DNA of 64,000 nt, from assembly GCA_964418745.1 (NCBI GenBank), contig CAYQMX010000006.1:1-64000 (forward strand), given 5' to 3'. Below are positions 42,420 through 52,013 of this stretch, in pieces. The notes below the pieces were generated by a model. That model was not told where the DNA came from and searched no databases. It saw only the letters and a program-made list of their open reading frames with translations. Positions within the stretch are counted from its first letter, which is position 1; each line of letters opens with the position of its first letter. The stretch comes from Scleromatobacter sp964418745 (GTDB lineage: Bacteria; Pseudomonadota; Gammaproteobacteria; Burkholderiales; Burkholderiaceae_C). Both the position numbers and the translations under genes were made by a program.

Positions 42420-42630
42420 GCCGGGGCTCCCGGAACTGATCCAGCACCGCCGCCCAGGACCATTCCACTGTTTCAAGTGGTAATACATTTAATATATCGG
42501 ATACTGAAATATAGAATAGTCAATACCGAAAATCGGGTATCGGCAGCGCCCGGTCGGCGAACGAGAAACGCCCGCGGCGCCGCATCCGGGGCAGCCGCCC
42601 GGGCGCTCCGCGCCGCGTGCCGGGACCGGG

Positions 42631-43008
42631 CTAGCGCGGGATCAACTGGCCGATGCGCAGCAGGTTGCCGTCCGGGTCGACGAGGGCGAACTCCCGCAGC
42701 CCCCAGGGCTTGTCTTCCAGGCGATCCATGCGGGGGATGCCGGCGCCCGGCAGGCCGCAGGCCAGGCAGGCGTCGTGCAGGCTCCGGACGTCGAGCACGC
42801 GCAGGTAGCAGCCGGCGGAGGACTCGGCCGGCACCAGCGCCCGGTGGGTGAAGAAGTGCAGTTCGAGGGCGCCGCGCGTGAAGATCGCGTACTCGGGGTT
42901 GAACGGGTGCGCACCGCCCTCGAACCCGAGCCGCCGATAGAACGCGGTCGTCGCTTCGACCGACCGGCACGGCAGCGTCGGGATGGCGCGATCGTCGTGC
43001 TGCGTCAC
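42631..43008 (-). CDS. VOC-family protein (bleomycin-resistance-like)
   Basis: A 125-aa protein of the vicinal oxygen chelate fold: IPTLPCRSVEATTAFYRRLGFEG, YAIFTRGALELHFF, and FALVDPDGNLLRIGQ with the terminal metal or ligand-binding strand. Members with this spelling are often named bleomycin-resistance proteins, but drug binding is not proven. Start GTG 43008 overlaps the stop of the upstream VOC gene by four bases (GTGA), so the two are coupled. Confidence 0.78.
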   Translation of the reverse strand: MTQHDDRAIPTLPCRSVEATTAFYRRLGFEGGAHPFNPEYAIFTRGALELHFFTHRALVPAESSAGCYLRVLDVRSLHDACLACGLPGAGIPRMDRLEDKPWGLREFALVDPDGNLLRIGQLIPR

Positions 43009-43496
43009 GCGGCCGCCGGCCGCCGGCGCGCCGCCTCGAGCGCCGCGATGTCGATCTTGCCCATCGTCATCATCGCCTCGAACGCGCGCTTGGCGGCCGC
43101 GGGATCGGGGTCGGTGATGGCCGCGGTGAGCGCGCGCGGGGTGATCTGCCAGGACAGCCCCCATCGATCCTTGCACCAGCCGCACGCGCTCTCCTGGCCG
43201 CCGTTGCGGACGATCGCGTCCCACAGGCGGTCCGTCTCGGCCTGGTCGTCGGTGGCGATCTGGAACGAGAAGGCCTCGCTGTGGCGGAACAGGGGCCCGC
43301 CGTTGAGCCCGAGGCAGGGGATGCCGGCCACGGTGAACTCGACGGTGAGCACGTCGCCCTGCTTGCCGCCGGGATAGTCGCCCGGCGCGCGGTGGACCGC
43401 ACGCACCGCGCTGTCCGGAAACGTTCGAGCGTAGAACTCCGCGGCGTCGAGCGCGGTGCCGTCGAACCACAGGCAGATCGTGTTCTTGGGGGTCAT
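43005..43496 (-). CDS. VOC-family protein, PhnB-like
   Basis: A 163-aa protein of the PhnB/3-demethylubiquinone methyltransferase-like group of the VOC fold: ICLWFDGTALDAAEFYARTFPDSAV, VLTVEFTVAGIPCLGLNGGP and CGWCKDRWGLSWQITP, all typical. GGGAG precedes the ATG at 43496. These small proteins have no confirmed general function; the name reflects sequence family only. It is coupled to a second VOC gene downstream. Confidence 0.85.
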   Translation of the reverse strand: MTPKNTICLWFDGTALDAAEFYARTFPDSAVRAVHRAPGDYPGGKQGDVLTVEFTVAGIPCLGLNGGPLFRHSEAFSFQIATDDQAETDRLWDAIVRNGGQESACGWCKDRWGLSWQITPRALTAAITDPDPAAAKRAFEAMMTMGKIDIAALEAARRRPAAA

Positions 43497-43682
43497 CCCG
43501 GTTCTCCCTTCACGTTGCGATGGGCGCCAGCGCCCGATGGTAGGCAAGAAGACGTTGGCGTGGACTGGCCCGTGCGCCGCCGCCGAGGGCCCGCACAACG
43601 GGCCGCTCAGGAACACGACGGACCAGGGCGCGCGGATTCGACACGCCGGACCCGGCAAACGGTCCGGGGCGCGCAGGCGCCC

Positions 43683-44897
43683 TTACTTGACGAACGAGTT
43701 CAGCTGGATGATGGGCAGCAGCACCGACAGCACGATCAGCATCACCACGGCGCCCATGGCCACGATCAGCAGCGGCTCCAGCAGCGTGGCGAGCGCGAAC
43801 GCGCGTCGCTGCACCTCGTTGCTGAGCTGGCGCGCGGCGCGGTCGAGCATCACCGGCAGCTGGCCGGTCTGCTCGCCCAGCCGGGCGAACATCGCCAGCA
43901 GGCCCGGGAAGCGCTTGTGGGCCGCGAGGGCCGAGGCGAGCGGCGCGCCTTCGCGCACCTGCACCAGCGCCTCCATCGCGTCGGCGCGCAGCGCGTGGTT
44001 GCCCAGCGTCTCGGCGGCCGCCTGCAGGGCCTTCAGGATGGGCACGCCGGCGCCGGCCAGCATCGCCAGCGTGCCGGCGAAGCGCGCCGCGTTGTAGCCG
44101 CGCATGAGGCGTCCGGCCAGCGGCACGTTGAGGAAGGCGGCGTCGAAGCGCAGCCGGAACGCGGCCTGCTTGAGCGCCGCCGTGAACAGGAAGCCGCCCA
44201 GCACCAGCAGTGCGGCCACCAGCAGGCCCCACTGGCGCACGAAGGCGCTGATCGCCAGCATCATCTCGGTGAGGAAAGGCAGCGCGTGCTTGCTGCTGGT
44301 GAACACCGACGCGACCTGCGGCACCACGTAGGTGACGAGAAATGTGACGATGATGATGGCGATCACCGAGACGATGCCCGGGTAGAGCATCGCGCCGACC
44401 AGCTTGCCCTTGAGCGACTGACGCTCTTCCAGGTCGTCGGCCAGGCGTTCGAGCACGCGGCCGAGCGCGCCGCTCTGCTCGCCGGCCGCCACCACGGCGC
44501 GGTAGACGTCGTCGAACTCGCGCGGCACGCTGCCGAGCGCGCGCGCGAACGTTGCGCCGCCGTTGACTTCGCTGCGCAGGTGCGCGATCAGGTCGCGCTG
44601 GCGTTGCTCCTCGGCCTCGTCGGCCAGCGCCGTCAGCGCGCGCTCCAGCGGCAGCCCGGCGCCCACCAGGCCGGCGAGCTGGCGCGTCCACACGGCCAGG
44701 CCCGAGGACGAGAACGCCTTGCGCGAGAAGCGCCGCTGGCCGCCCGCGGCCTCGGTCACCGCGACCGGCGTCAGGCCCAGCGGTACCAGCTGCAGGCCGC
44801 GCAGGTGCGAGCGCGCGGCCTTCATCGACTCGGCTTCGACGATGCCGTTGGACGACTTGCCGTTGCCGTCGAGGGCTTCGTATTTGTAGGCGGGCAT
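43683..44897 (-). CDS. gspF: T2SS inner-membrane platform protein GspF
   Basis: A 404-aa polytopic membrane protein at the centre of the type II secretion platform. It begins PAYKYEALDGNGK as GspF proteins do and has two homologous GspF domains (about 70-195 and 272-395), each with a cytoplasmic helical bundle, and hydrophobic segments near 170-195, 222-245 and 375-398 (VMLIVLSVLLPIIQLN). It is the last gene of the gsp operon, starting 10 nt after gspE. Confidence 0.95.
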   Translation of the reverse strand: MPAYKYEALDGNGKSSNGIVEAESMKAARSHLRGLQLVPLGLTPVAVTEAAGGQRRFSRKAFSSSGLAVWTRQLAGLVGAGLPLERALTALADEAEEQRQRDLIAHLRSEVNGGATFARALGSVPREFDDVYRAVVAAGEQSGALGRVLERLADDLEERQSLKGKLVGAMLYPGIVSVIAIIIVTFLVTYVVPQVASVFTSSKHALPFLTEMMLAISAFVRQWGLLVAALLVLGGFLFTAALKQAAFRLRFDAAFLNVPLAGRLMRGYNAARFAGTLAMLAGAGVPILKALQAAAETLGNHALRADAMEALVQVREGAPLASALAAHKRFPGLLAMFARLGEQTGQLPVMLDRAARQLSNEVQRRAFALATLLEPLLIVAMGAVVMLIVLSVLLPIIQLNSFVK

Positions 44898-44907
44898 CGA
44901 TCGGGCT

Positions 44908-46329
<1,422 letters not shown>

Positions 46330-46347
46330 GGTGGTCTCGCTTCGCGC

Positions 46348-48669
46348 TTACTTCGCCGGCGCCGGGGCCGGCGCCGCGCCGCGCAGGTCCGGCAGCGGCG
46401 GGACGTCGATCAGCTTGACGCCGCCAGCCGGCTCCTCCAGCGGGACGACCGGCAGGGGACGCGTGTCGGGGCGGATCGGCGGCACCACCGGTGCGTCGTT
46501 GATGCGCATGACGTAGCTGTGGTCGGGCTGCGCGCTCTGCTGCTGCGCGCGGATCGCGTCGTAGCGGTTCATCGTCAGCTTGTCGGCGTCGGCCTGGGTG
46601 CGGATGACCAGCGGGCGCAGGAAGAGCATCAGGTTGCTCTTCTTGTGGGTGCGGTTCTGGCTCTTGAACAGGTTGCCCAGGATGGGAATGCTCTGCAGCA
46701 GCGGCACGCCCGACTGGTTGTCGCTGAAGTCGTCCTTGATGAGGCCGCCGAGCGCGATCATCGAGCCGTCGTCGACCGTGACGTAGGTTTCCACCGAGGT
46801 CTTGTTCGTGGTCTGGTCGCTGGTGAGGCTGACGGACGAGTTCTCCTCGTAGATCGTCATGCGCACGGTGCCGTTCTCGCCGACCTGGCTCTTGATGCGC
46901 AGCGTGATGCCCACGTCCTGGCGTTCGACGGTCTGGAACGGGTTGACGCTGCTGCTGCTGCCGCCGGTGCTGGTGAAGCTGCCGGTGACCAGCGGGATGT
47001 TCTGGCCGACCACGATCTTGGCCTCCTCGTTGTCCATCGCGATCAGGTTCGGCGTGGACAGCACGTTGCCGCCGGCGTTGGTCTCGAGGAAATGGGCCAG
47101 CGCAGCCAGGGTGTAGATACCGTTGATCTTGGGCACCCAGCCGAGGTTCAGGCCGTTGCCCAGTATCTTGGAGGCCGAGGTGCTCGACGACGAGGTGGTG
47201 GTCGTGGTGGTGGTGCCGCCCGCGGCCAGCGTGCCGGCGGTCACCGCGGTGTCGAGCAGGTTGCCGGTGCTGCCGAAGTTGGTGCCGGCGCCCACGTAGG
47301 AGTTGCCGCCGGCGCCCAGCAGGCCCTGCCACTGGAAGCCGATGTCGGCCGCCTTGGTGGCGTCGACCGTGATCATCAGCGCCTCGACATAGACCTGCGC
47401 GCGGCGCACGTCCAGCTGGTCGATCACCTGGCGCATCTGGCGATACACGGGTTCGGAGGCCGTGATGATCAGCGAGTTGGTGGCCGGGTCGGCCTGCACC
47501 TGGCCGCCGGTGGACGGTCGGGCCGACGCGGCCACCGGCGTGGTCGACTGGGCCGACGCGCCGCCCGCGGTGCCGGACGTGCCCGAGGGCGCGTTGGGGT
47601 TCTGCGTGATCGTCGTGCGGCCGTCGGCCGTCGCCGAGCCGCCGGTGCCGCCGGAGGGCCCGCCGCCACCGTTGCCCGAGCTGCCGGCCGAGATCGCCGC
47701 GCGCAGCAACTCGGCCATCTTCACGGCGTCGGCGTTCTTCAGGTAGACCACCCAGATGTTGCCGGCCGGGCCGCCGTTGGGCGTGGGCTGGTCCAGCTTG
47801 TCGATGATGGACAGCGCGGTGGCCATGCGCGACTGGTTGGGCGCGCGCACGATCAGCGAGTTGGTGCGGTTCTCGACGATCACCGAGGTGGAGCTGCTCT
47901 GGCCGGGCACGCCCGGCACGGCGGTCACCGAGCCGTCGATCAGCTTCTGCACCGTCTGCACCACGTCGGAGGCGACCGCGTTCTTCAGCGGCACCACCTG
48001 CAGCTCGCCGCCGGCGGGCTGGTCCAGCGCGGCGATGATCTTGCCCAGGCGCTGCAGGTTGTCGGCGTAGTCGGTGATGACCAGCGAGTTGTTGCCGGGG
48101 CTGGCGTTGATCGTGTTGTTGGCCGTGATCAGCGGGCGAAGCACGGCGACCAGGTTGTTCGGGTTCTCGTAGTTGAGCTTGAAGATCTGGGTCAGCACCA
48201 CGTCGCCGCGCTGCGAGGGCACGCCCACCGACACCGTGCTGGTCTGCAGCTTCGCGTCGGCCTCGGGCACCACCTTCAGGAAGCCGCCCGACTCCACCAC
48301 GGTGAAGCCCAGGCCGCGCAGCGCCGACAGGTAGTTGCGATAGGCCTCGCCCAGCGGCTGCGGCTTGTCGTTGTAGACGGTGATGTTGCCCTTGACGCGC
48401 GGGTCGACCAGGATGTCGCGGTTGAGCATCGCGCCGATGGCGCGCGAGACGGCCTCGATGTCGGCGTTGACGAAGTTCAGCGTGACCGGCGTGGCGCGGG
48501 CGCGCGCGGTCGGCACCGCGGCGTCGTCGGCGCTCGCGACCGTCGCGTCGCTCGCGGCCCGCGCGGCCTTGCGCGGCGCGGCCTGCGCGAGCGTGGTGGC
48601 GGCGGCGAGCAGGGCGATCGCGATCGTGGTCGCGTGCGGACGGTGGAGAGACAGTGCGGTTCGTTCCAT
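46348..48669 (-). CDS. gspD: T2SS secretin GspD
   Basis: A 773-aa outer-membrane channel protein. Signal peptide about 1-31, N0 domain (VTLNFVNADIEAVSRAIGAML), several N1-N3 repeats (LVITDYADNLQRLGKIIAALD, SLIVRAPNQSRMATALSIIDKLD, VYVEALMITVDATKAADIGFQW), and the secretin domain with LSTPNLIAMDNEEAKIVVGQNIP and ALGGLIKDDFSDNQSGVPLLQSIPILGNLFKS. A Gly/Ser-rich insert lies in N3 and a Thr/Ser-rich run (TTTTTTSSSSTS) lies in the secretin gate region. The C-terminus is Pro-rich; no pilotin gene is seen. Confidence 0.96.
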   Translation of the reverse strand: MERTALSLHRPHATTIAIALLAAATTLAQAAPRKAARAASDATVASADDAAVPTARARATPVTLNFVNADIEAVSRAIGAMLNRDILVDPRVKGNITVYNDKPQPLGEAYRNYLSALRGLGFTVVESGGFLKVVPEADAKLQTSTVSVGVPSQRGDVVLTQIFKLNYENPNNLVAVLRPLITANNTINASPGNNSLVITDYADNLQRLGKIIAALDQPAGGELQVVPLKNAVASDVVQTVQKLIDGSVTAVPGVPGQSSSTSVIVENRTNSLIVRAPNQSRMATALSIIDKLDQPTPNGGPAGNIWVVYLKNADAVKMAELLRAAISAGSSGNGGGGPSGGTGGSATADGRTTITQNPNAPSGTSGTAGGASAQSTTPVAASARPSTGGQVQADPATNSLIITASEPVYRQMRQVIDQLDVRRAQVYVEALMITVDATKAADIGFQWQGLLGAGGNSYVGAGTNFGSTGNLLDTAVTAGTLAAGGTTTTTTTSSSSTSASKILGNGLNLGWVPKINGIYTLAALAHFLETNAGGNVLSTPNLIAMDNEEAKIVVGQNIPLVTGSFTSTGGSSSSVNPFQTVERQDVGITLRIKSQVGENGTVRMTIYEENSSVSLTSDQTTNKTSVETYVTVDDGSMIALGGLIKDDFSDNQSGVPLLQSIPILGNLFKSQNRTHKKSNLMLFLRPLVIRTQADADKLTMNRYDAIRAQQQSAQPDHSYVMRINDAPVVPPIRPDTRPLPVVPLEEPAGGVKLIDVPPLPDLRGAAPAPAPAK

Positions 48670-48671
48670 GA

Positions 48672-49643
48672 TCACCCGATCGAGATGGCGGACGACGCAC
48701 CGTTGCGGCGTCCTATGAGATTCAACAGATTGTCCAACGCGGCCTCGTTGCCCGCGGCGGCGTGCGCCTCGGCGCGGATGCGCACGCCCGTGGCGCCGAT
48801 CAGCCCGCGGCCGTCGATCAGCAGCGCGCCGTCGAGCGTCGAGATCCACACCAGGGCCCGCGTGGCGCCGTCGCCCGGCCGCACCTGCGTGCTCGGATCC
48901 GGCTGGATCAGCACCCGGTACGAGCCCAGCGAGTCGAGCGTGGTCAGGCGCGACGACGCCTGGCGGATCTCCACCTGCGCGCTGCCCAGTGTGCTCCAGT
49001 GTCCGCCCTTGAGCGAGAACGACAGGTTGCGCGTCGACAGCGTCAGCACGCCGCCGGGGTGGATCGTGTTCCAGGGAAAGCCGCGCCCCTCGAGCCAGCC
49101 CATGGGCCACTGGCCCAGCGGCGTCGCGCTCGCCAGGGCCTGGGCCTCGGTGCCGCCGCCGGGGGTCACCTTCTCGGGCGGCGCCTCGGGCTTGCCGAGC
49201 TCGTCGGGGCTGATGACGGCCACCTGCCAGGCATCGAGCGTGCGGCGCACGCGGACGTCCATGCCGTGGGCCAGGCAGCAGTCCTGCGTCAGGTGCAGCG
49301 AGGCGCCGTTCCAGCGCGGGCGCAGCGTCCATTCGAGCCGCGTCGGCAGTACCGAGGCGTCGTGGCTGCCCACCCCGCCGGTCAGCACCGCGATGGCGCT
49401 TCCGCTCCAGACCGTGCCCTCGGCCTCGGCCAGCACGAACTGGTCGTTGGTGGCGCTGGCCACCGCGTTGGCCAGCAGGCTTGCCGGCAGCGTGGCGACG
49501 ATGCCCACCACCAGGCCGACGGCCGCGCCGACCATGGCGAACCGGCGATGGCGCTGCAGCAGCCGCACCTGGCCTTCCACCGGGGGCGGCACGAAGGCCT
49601 GGCGGGCCTTGCCCTTGGCCGGGCGCAGGCGGATGACGCTCAT
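48672..49643 (-). CDS. gspN: T2SS protein GspN
   Basis: A 323-aa bitopic inner-membrane protein found in a subset of T2SS loci. One helix is near residues 35-58 (FAMVGAAVGLVVGIVATLPASLL), then a periplasmic beta-rich domain with the GspN entry ATNDQFVLAEAEGTVWSGSA, LPTRLEWTLRPRW and GGVLTLSTRNLSFSLKGG. The start ATG 49643 has GGAGGT upstream inside a mini-ORF and overlaps that mini-ORF's stop (ATGA). It ends just before the gspD start. Confidence 0.9.
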   Translation of the reverse strand: MSVIRLRPAKGKARQAFVPPPVEGQVRLLQRHRRFAMVGAAVGLVVGIVATLPASLLANAVASATNDQFVLAEAEGTVWSGSAIAVLTGGVGSHDASVLPTRLEWTLRPRWNGASLHLTQDCCLAHGMDVRVRRTLDAWQVAVISPDELGKPEAPPEKVTPGGGTEAQALASATPLGQWPMGWLEGRGFPWNTIHPGGVLTLSTRNLSFSLKGGHWSTLGSAQVEIRQASSRLTTLDSLGSYRVLIQPDPSTQVRPGDGATRALVWISTLDGALLIDGRGLIGATGVRIRAEAHAAAGNEAALDNLLNLIGRRNGASSAISIG

Positions 49644-49708
49644 TCGGCAACCTCCGTCCTGCGGACTGCGGTGCGAGCGCCCTTCGGAGCGGCCGTGCGT
49701 GCGCTCAT
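49640..49708 (-). CDS. Mini-ORF coupling into gspN (22 aa)
   Basis: A 22-codon frame starting MSARTAAPKGART. Its ATG overlaps the stop of another mini-ORF (49705-49749) and its TGA overlaps the gspN start, both as ATGA. It is a diverged relative of the 62-bp units at gspL/gspM and carries the GGAGGT that serves gspN. Confidence 0.5.
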   Translation of the reverse strand: MSARTAAPKGARTAVRRTEVAE

Positions 49709-49749
49709 TCGCGGCGAGCCCGTGGAAATGCCGTCATGGACGCCGCCAT
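49705..49749 (-). CDS. 14-codon linker frame after gspM
   Basis: This frame (MAASMTAFPRARRE) starts inside the gspM stop (TGATG) and ends in an ATGA overlap with the next mini-ORF. It closes the only remaining gap in the gspL-to-gspN stop-start chain. There is no sign that the peptide itself matters. Confidence 0.35.
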   Translation of the reverse strand: MAASMTAFPRARRE

Positions 49750-50240
49750 CACTGTTGCGGGCCGATGGCGACCACCAGCGTGCCGTTGTAGCCGTCGCCC
49801 GCGCGCGTGAGCGTGGCCTCGACCGGGCGCGCCCGTGCGCCGCCGCGGGCCTGGATCAGCCATTTGCGCAGGTCCTCGCCGTTGATGCCGGTGACCGTGA
49901 GGATCGCCCGGTCGCCCTGCACCGACAGCTTGGCCTTGCCACCGAGCTCGTCGGTGGCCGACTTGAGGACCTGCTCGGCCACCGACTGCTGCACCGGCGG
50001 CAGCGCGCGCAACTGGCGCGCCTCGTTGGCGATCGCCTGCATCTGCAGCAGCTGGGCGTCGGCCTGGGCGCGCAGCGCCGGGGCGGTGTCCAGCGTCGTC
50101 CATGCCGGACGCACCAGCAGCAGCCAGACGACCAGGAAGCCGAGCGCGACCGCGATGACGACCACCATCTGGCGTTCGCGCGCGTCGAGCCTGGCGTAGC
50201 GCGCCTGCAGCTGGTCGCGGGTTTCCGTGATGGCGCTCAT
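49749..50240 (-). CDS. gspM: T2SS inner-membrane protein GspM
   Basis: A 163-aa bitopic protein of the T2SS platform that pairs with GspL. It has a short cytosolic N-terminus, a helix at about 25-45 (VVVIAVALGFLVVWLLLV), a coiled segment and a small ferredoxin-like periplasmic domain (GGKAKLSVQGDRAILTVTG). The ATG at 50240 follows GGAGGCACCCCA, the end of a 62-bp repeat unit. The array and an assembly gap lie just upstream, but the gspM frame itself is complete. Confidence 0.88.
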   Translation of the reverse strand: MSAITETRDQLQARYARLDARERQMVVVIAVALGFLVVWLLLVRPAWTTLDTAPALRAQADAQLLQMQAIANEARQLRALPPVQQSVAEQVLKSATDELGGKAKLSVQGDRAILTVTGINGEDLRKWLIQARGGARARPVEATLTRAGDGYNGTLVVAIGPQQ

Positions 50241-50259
50241 TGGGGTGCCTCCGTGCTGC

Positions 50260-50359
50260 NNNNNNNNNNNNNNNNNNNNNNNNNNNNNNNNNNNNNNNNN
50301 NNNNNNNNNNNNNNNNNNNNNNNNNNNNNNNNNNNNNNNNNNNNNNNNNNNNNNNNNNN
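50260..50359. other. Assembly gap of 100 N
   Basis: Exactly 100 N, a usual placeholder length, placed inside the tandem array. The assembler probably could not resolve the repeat, so the true size is unknown. Confidence 0.95.
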
Positions 50360-50398
50360 GCACTGCGGTGCGAGCGCCTTCGGGCGGCCGTGCGTCGC

Positions 50399-50464
50399 TC
50401 ATTGGGGTGCCTCCGTGCTGCGCACTGCGGTGCGAGCGCCTTCGGGCGGCCGTGCGTCGCTCAT
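50399..50464 (-). CDS. Mini-ORF, second unit of the gspL-gspM array (21 aa)
   Basis: A 21-codon frame beginning MSDARPPEGART. It overlaps the units on both sides by ATGA. Because the unit is 62 bp, successive mini-ORFs are in shifted frames and can be read only by stop-start coupling, not as one fused peptide. Confidence 0.5.
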   Translation of the reverse strand: MSDARPPEGARTAVRSTEAPQ

Positions 50465-50526
50465 TGGGGTGCCTCCATGCTGCGCACTGCGGTGCGAGCG
50501 CCTTCGGGCGGCCGTGCGTCGCTCAT
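50461..50526 (-). CDS. Mini-ORF, first unit of the gspL-gspM array (21 aa)
   Basis: A 21-codon frame beginning MSDARPPEGART whose ATG overlaps the gspL stop (ATGA). It differs from the next unit by a Met for Thr change. It carries its own GGAGG near the 3' end, which serves the following start. Confidence 0.5.
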   Translation of the reverse strand: MSDARPPEGARTAVRSMEAPQ

Positions 50527-51770
50527 GCCTTGTTGCTCCGCGCCGACGTCTGGCGATGGCTCAGCACCAGCTTGCCGGTGCCCGATTGCACGTCGACGTT
50601 GGCGGCGCGCAGTTGCGTGGTGAAGCGCTCGATCTCCTGCGGCGACCAGCCGTCGGCCGGCAGGGTCAGGCGCCCCGGCTCGAACTTCAGGTTGCCGATC
50701 GGCGAGTGGCTCTGTGGCCAGGCCGACTCGGCGGCCTGCAGCAGCGTCTCGATGTCGCCGTCGCCGGGCCGGCCGGCGGCCGCGCGCAGTGTGTCGATCT
50801 CGCGCTGCGCCTGGGCGGCCGGCTCGTAGAGCGACTTGATGTTGGGGAAGGCCTCGGCCACCGCTGCGGTCAGCGCCGCCTTCTTCTGCGCGATGCGGTG
50901 GTTTTCCTGGAACGCGCGGATGTTCAGGCCCAGCAGCGTGACGGCCACCAGCGCCGCCAGCCCCAGGCGGGAGACGCGCCAGGCGGGGTCGAACGCGAAA
51001 CGCGCGGCGATGTCGCGCACCAGCTTGACGCCGCGGCGCTGCGGCGCGAGCTCGAACTGCAGCAGGTTCCAGCCGGCGCGGGCGGCGCGCAGCGCCTGTT
51101 CCTCGTCGGTGACCGAGGCCACCGGCATGCCGACGAACTCGCTGGCGTCGAGCGCGGTCTCGGGCGTGGCCGTCCAGCGCACCACGGTGTCCTCGGGCAG
51201 CGCGGTGAGCAGCGCGCGCGACACCGGGCTGGCCAGCGGCACGCACAGCACGCCGGCGTCGTCGCGCCAGGCCAACTGGGCCGGATCGTCGGGCCCGCCT
51301 TCGCGGAAGGTGTGGCCGGCCACGCCCTGGTCGGGCCACCACGACGGCACCGCGCGGTCCAGCGCCACGTTGCCGAATTCCAGCGCGTCGAGCTGGGCGC
51401 GCAGCCACGGCTTGTTGACCACCGCCACCCAGTGCTCGCCGCCGGCCTTGGCATCGGGCGCCAGCGCCAGGTGCACCTCGTCCTCGTCCTCCAGCAGGGC
51501 TTCCTCCATCACGCCGGTGAGCGCGGCGCGCATGCGGGCGGCGGGCGCCTTCGGGATGGCGATGCGCTGGAACGCCACGTCGCCGGGGCGCAGCACCGCC
51601 ACCACCAGTGCCGCGCGCGGCAGCGCGGCCGGCGCGGCCCGGCCGTGCTCGGTCACGCGCTGGCCGTCGACGCTCAGGACGTAGTCGAACTCGGCCGGCG
51701 CGACATGGCCGGCGGTCGTCGGGGCAGCGAGCCGGGGCTGGGCTGCGAGCAGGATGATCAGCGTGGACAT
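50523..51770 (-). CDS. gspL: T2SS inner-membrane protein GspL
   Basis: A 415-aa protein linking the GspE ATPase to the periplasmic pseudopilus machinery. The large cytosolic N-terminal part (to about 265) has the actin-like GspL fold pattern (STLIILLAAQ, ALVVAVLRPGDVAF, EALLEDEDEVHLAL). One helix is at about 268-285 (LGLAALVAVTLLGLNI), followed by a periplasmic coiled segment and small domain. The 243 nt before it, after gspK, break the otherwise overlapping gene order. The stop overlaps the first mini-ORF. Confidence 0.9.
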   Translation of the reverse strand: MSTLIILLAAQPRLAAPTTAGHVAPAEFDYVLSVDGQRVTEHGRAAPAALPRAALVVAVLRPGDVAFQRIAIPKAPAARMRAALTGVMEEALLEDEDEVHLALAPDAKAGGEHWVAVVNKPWLRAQLDALEFGNVALDRAVPSWWPDQGVAGHTFREGGPDDPAQLAWRDDAGVLCVPLASPVSRALLTALPEDTVVRWTATPETALDASEFVGMPVASVTDEEQALRAARAGWNLLQFELAPQRRGVKLVRDIAARFAFDPAWRVSRLGLAALVAVTLLGLNIRAFQENHRIAQKKAALTAAVAEAFPNIKSLYEPAAQAQREIDTLRAAAGRPGDGDIETLLQAAESAWPQSHSPIGNLKFEPGRLTLPADGWSPQEIERFTTQLRAANVDVQSGTGKLVLSHRQTSARSNKA

Positions 51771-52013
51771 GGGTGAGGAAAGGCGAATTTACAGCCTGCG
51801 TGTGAAGGCAGGGTGCCGCCCGGTCGGGGTGGCGGGGCGGCCCTGGCCCGCGCCGGGGCGTGGGACGGAGCCGCAGGGGCAAAGCGGGCTATTGTGGCCT
51901 GTGACGATGACGGGTGCCGGGAGTTTGTAACTTGCGGCGATGCGGGAAAACGCCAACGCCGGTCGCGCGATGTTCGCCGCAATCCCTTGTCCGCGGTACC
52001 GGGCCGGCCCGGG
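51771..52013 (-). other. Gap between gspK and gspL
   Basis: 243 nt without a gene inside an operon that is otherwise almost gapless. A less GC-rich part near 51890-51960 could hold an internal promoter for gspL onward. I see no clear hairpin terminator. Confidence 0.3.

Larger units (their letters stand above)
42083..42630. promoter_or_regulatory. AT-rich control region upstream of the chitinases
   Basis: About 550 nt with no convincing gene and much lower GC than its surroundings. It holds three direct repeats of ACCA spaced exactly 11 nt apart (42251, 42262, 42273), a hairpin with a 10-bp perfect stem (42393-42402 with 42410-42419), and an AT-rich stretch at 42481-42540 with short inverted repeats. 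It lies between the chitinase start and the 3' end of a VOC gene, so only the chitinases are in position to use it. Confidence 0.5.
50238..50526 (-). repeat. 62-bp tandem array of coupled mini-ORFs between gspL and gspM
   Basis: Units start at 50360, 50422 and 50484 on the plus strand and are nearly identical (one G-to-A difference is visible). A further partial unit lies at 50238-50259, beyond a run of N. On the gsp strand every unit gives ATGAGCGACGCACGG...GGAGGCACCCCA and then the next ATGA. Each unit holds CGCC-TTCG-GGCG, a possible UUCG tetraloop hairpin. The real copy number is hidden by the gap. Confidence 0.9.

Noticed and set aside
42217..42483. Small frames in the AT-rich region upstream of the chitinases
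   Set aside because: Several overlapping frames of 65-85 codons exist on both strands, none with a ribosome site or a recognisable protein pattern.
50360..50526. Tandem array as a CRISPR
   Set aside because: Units are contiguous and identical, without unique spacers, and they encode overlapping frames.
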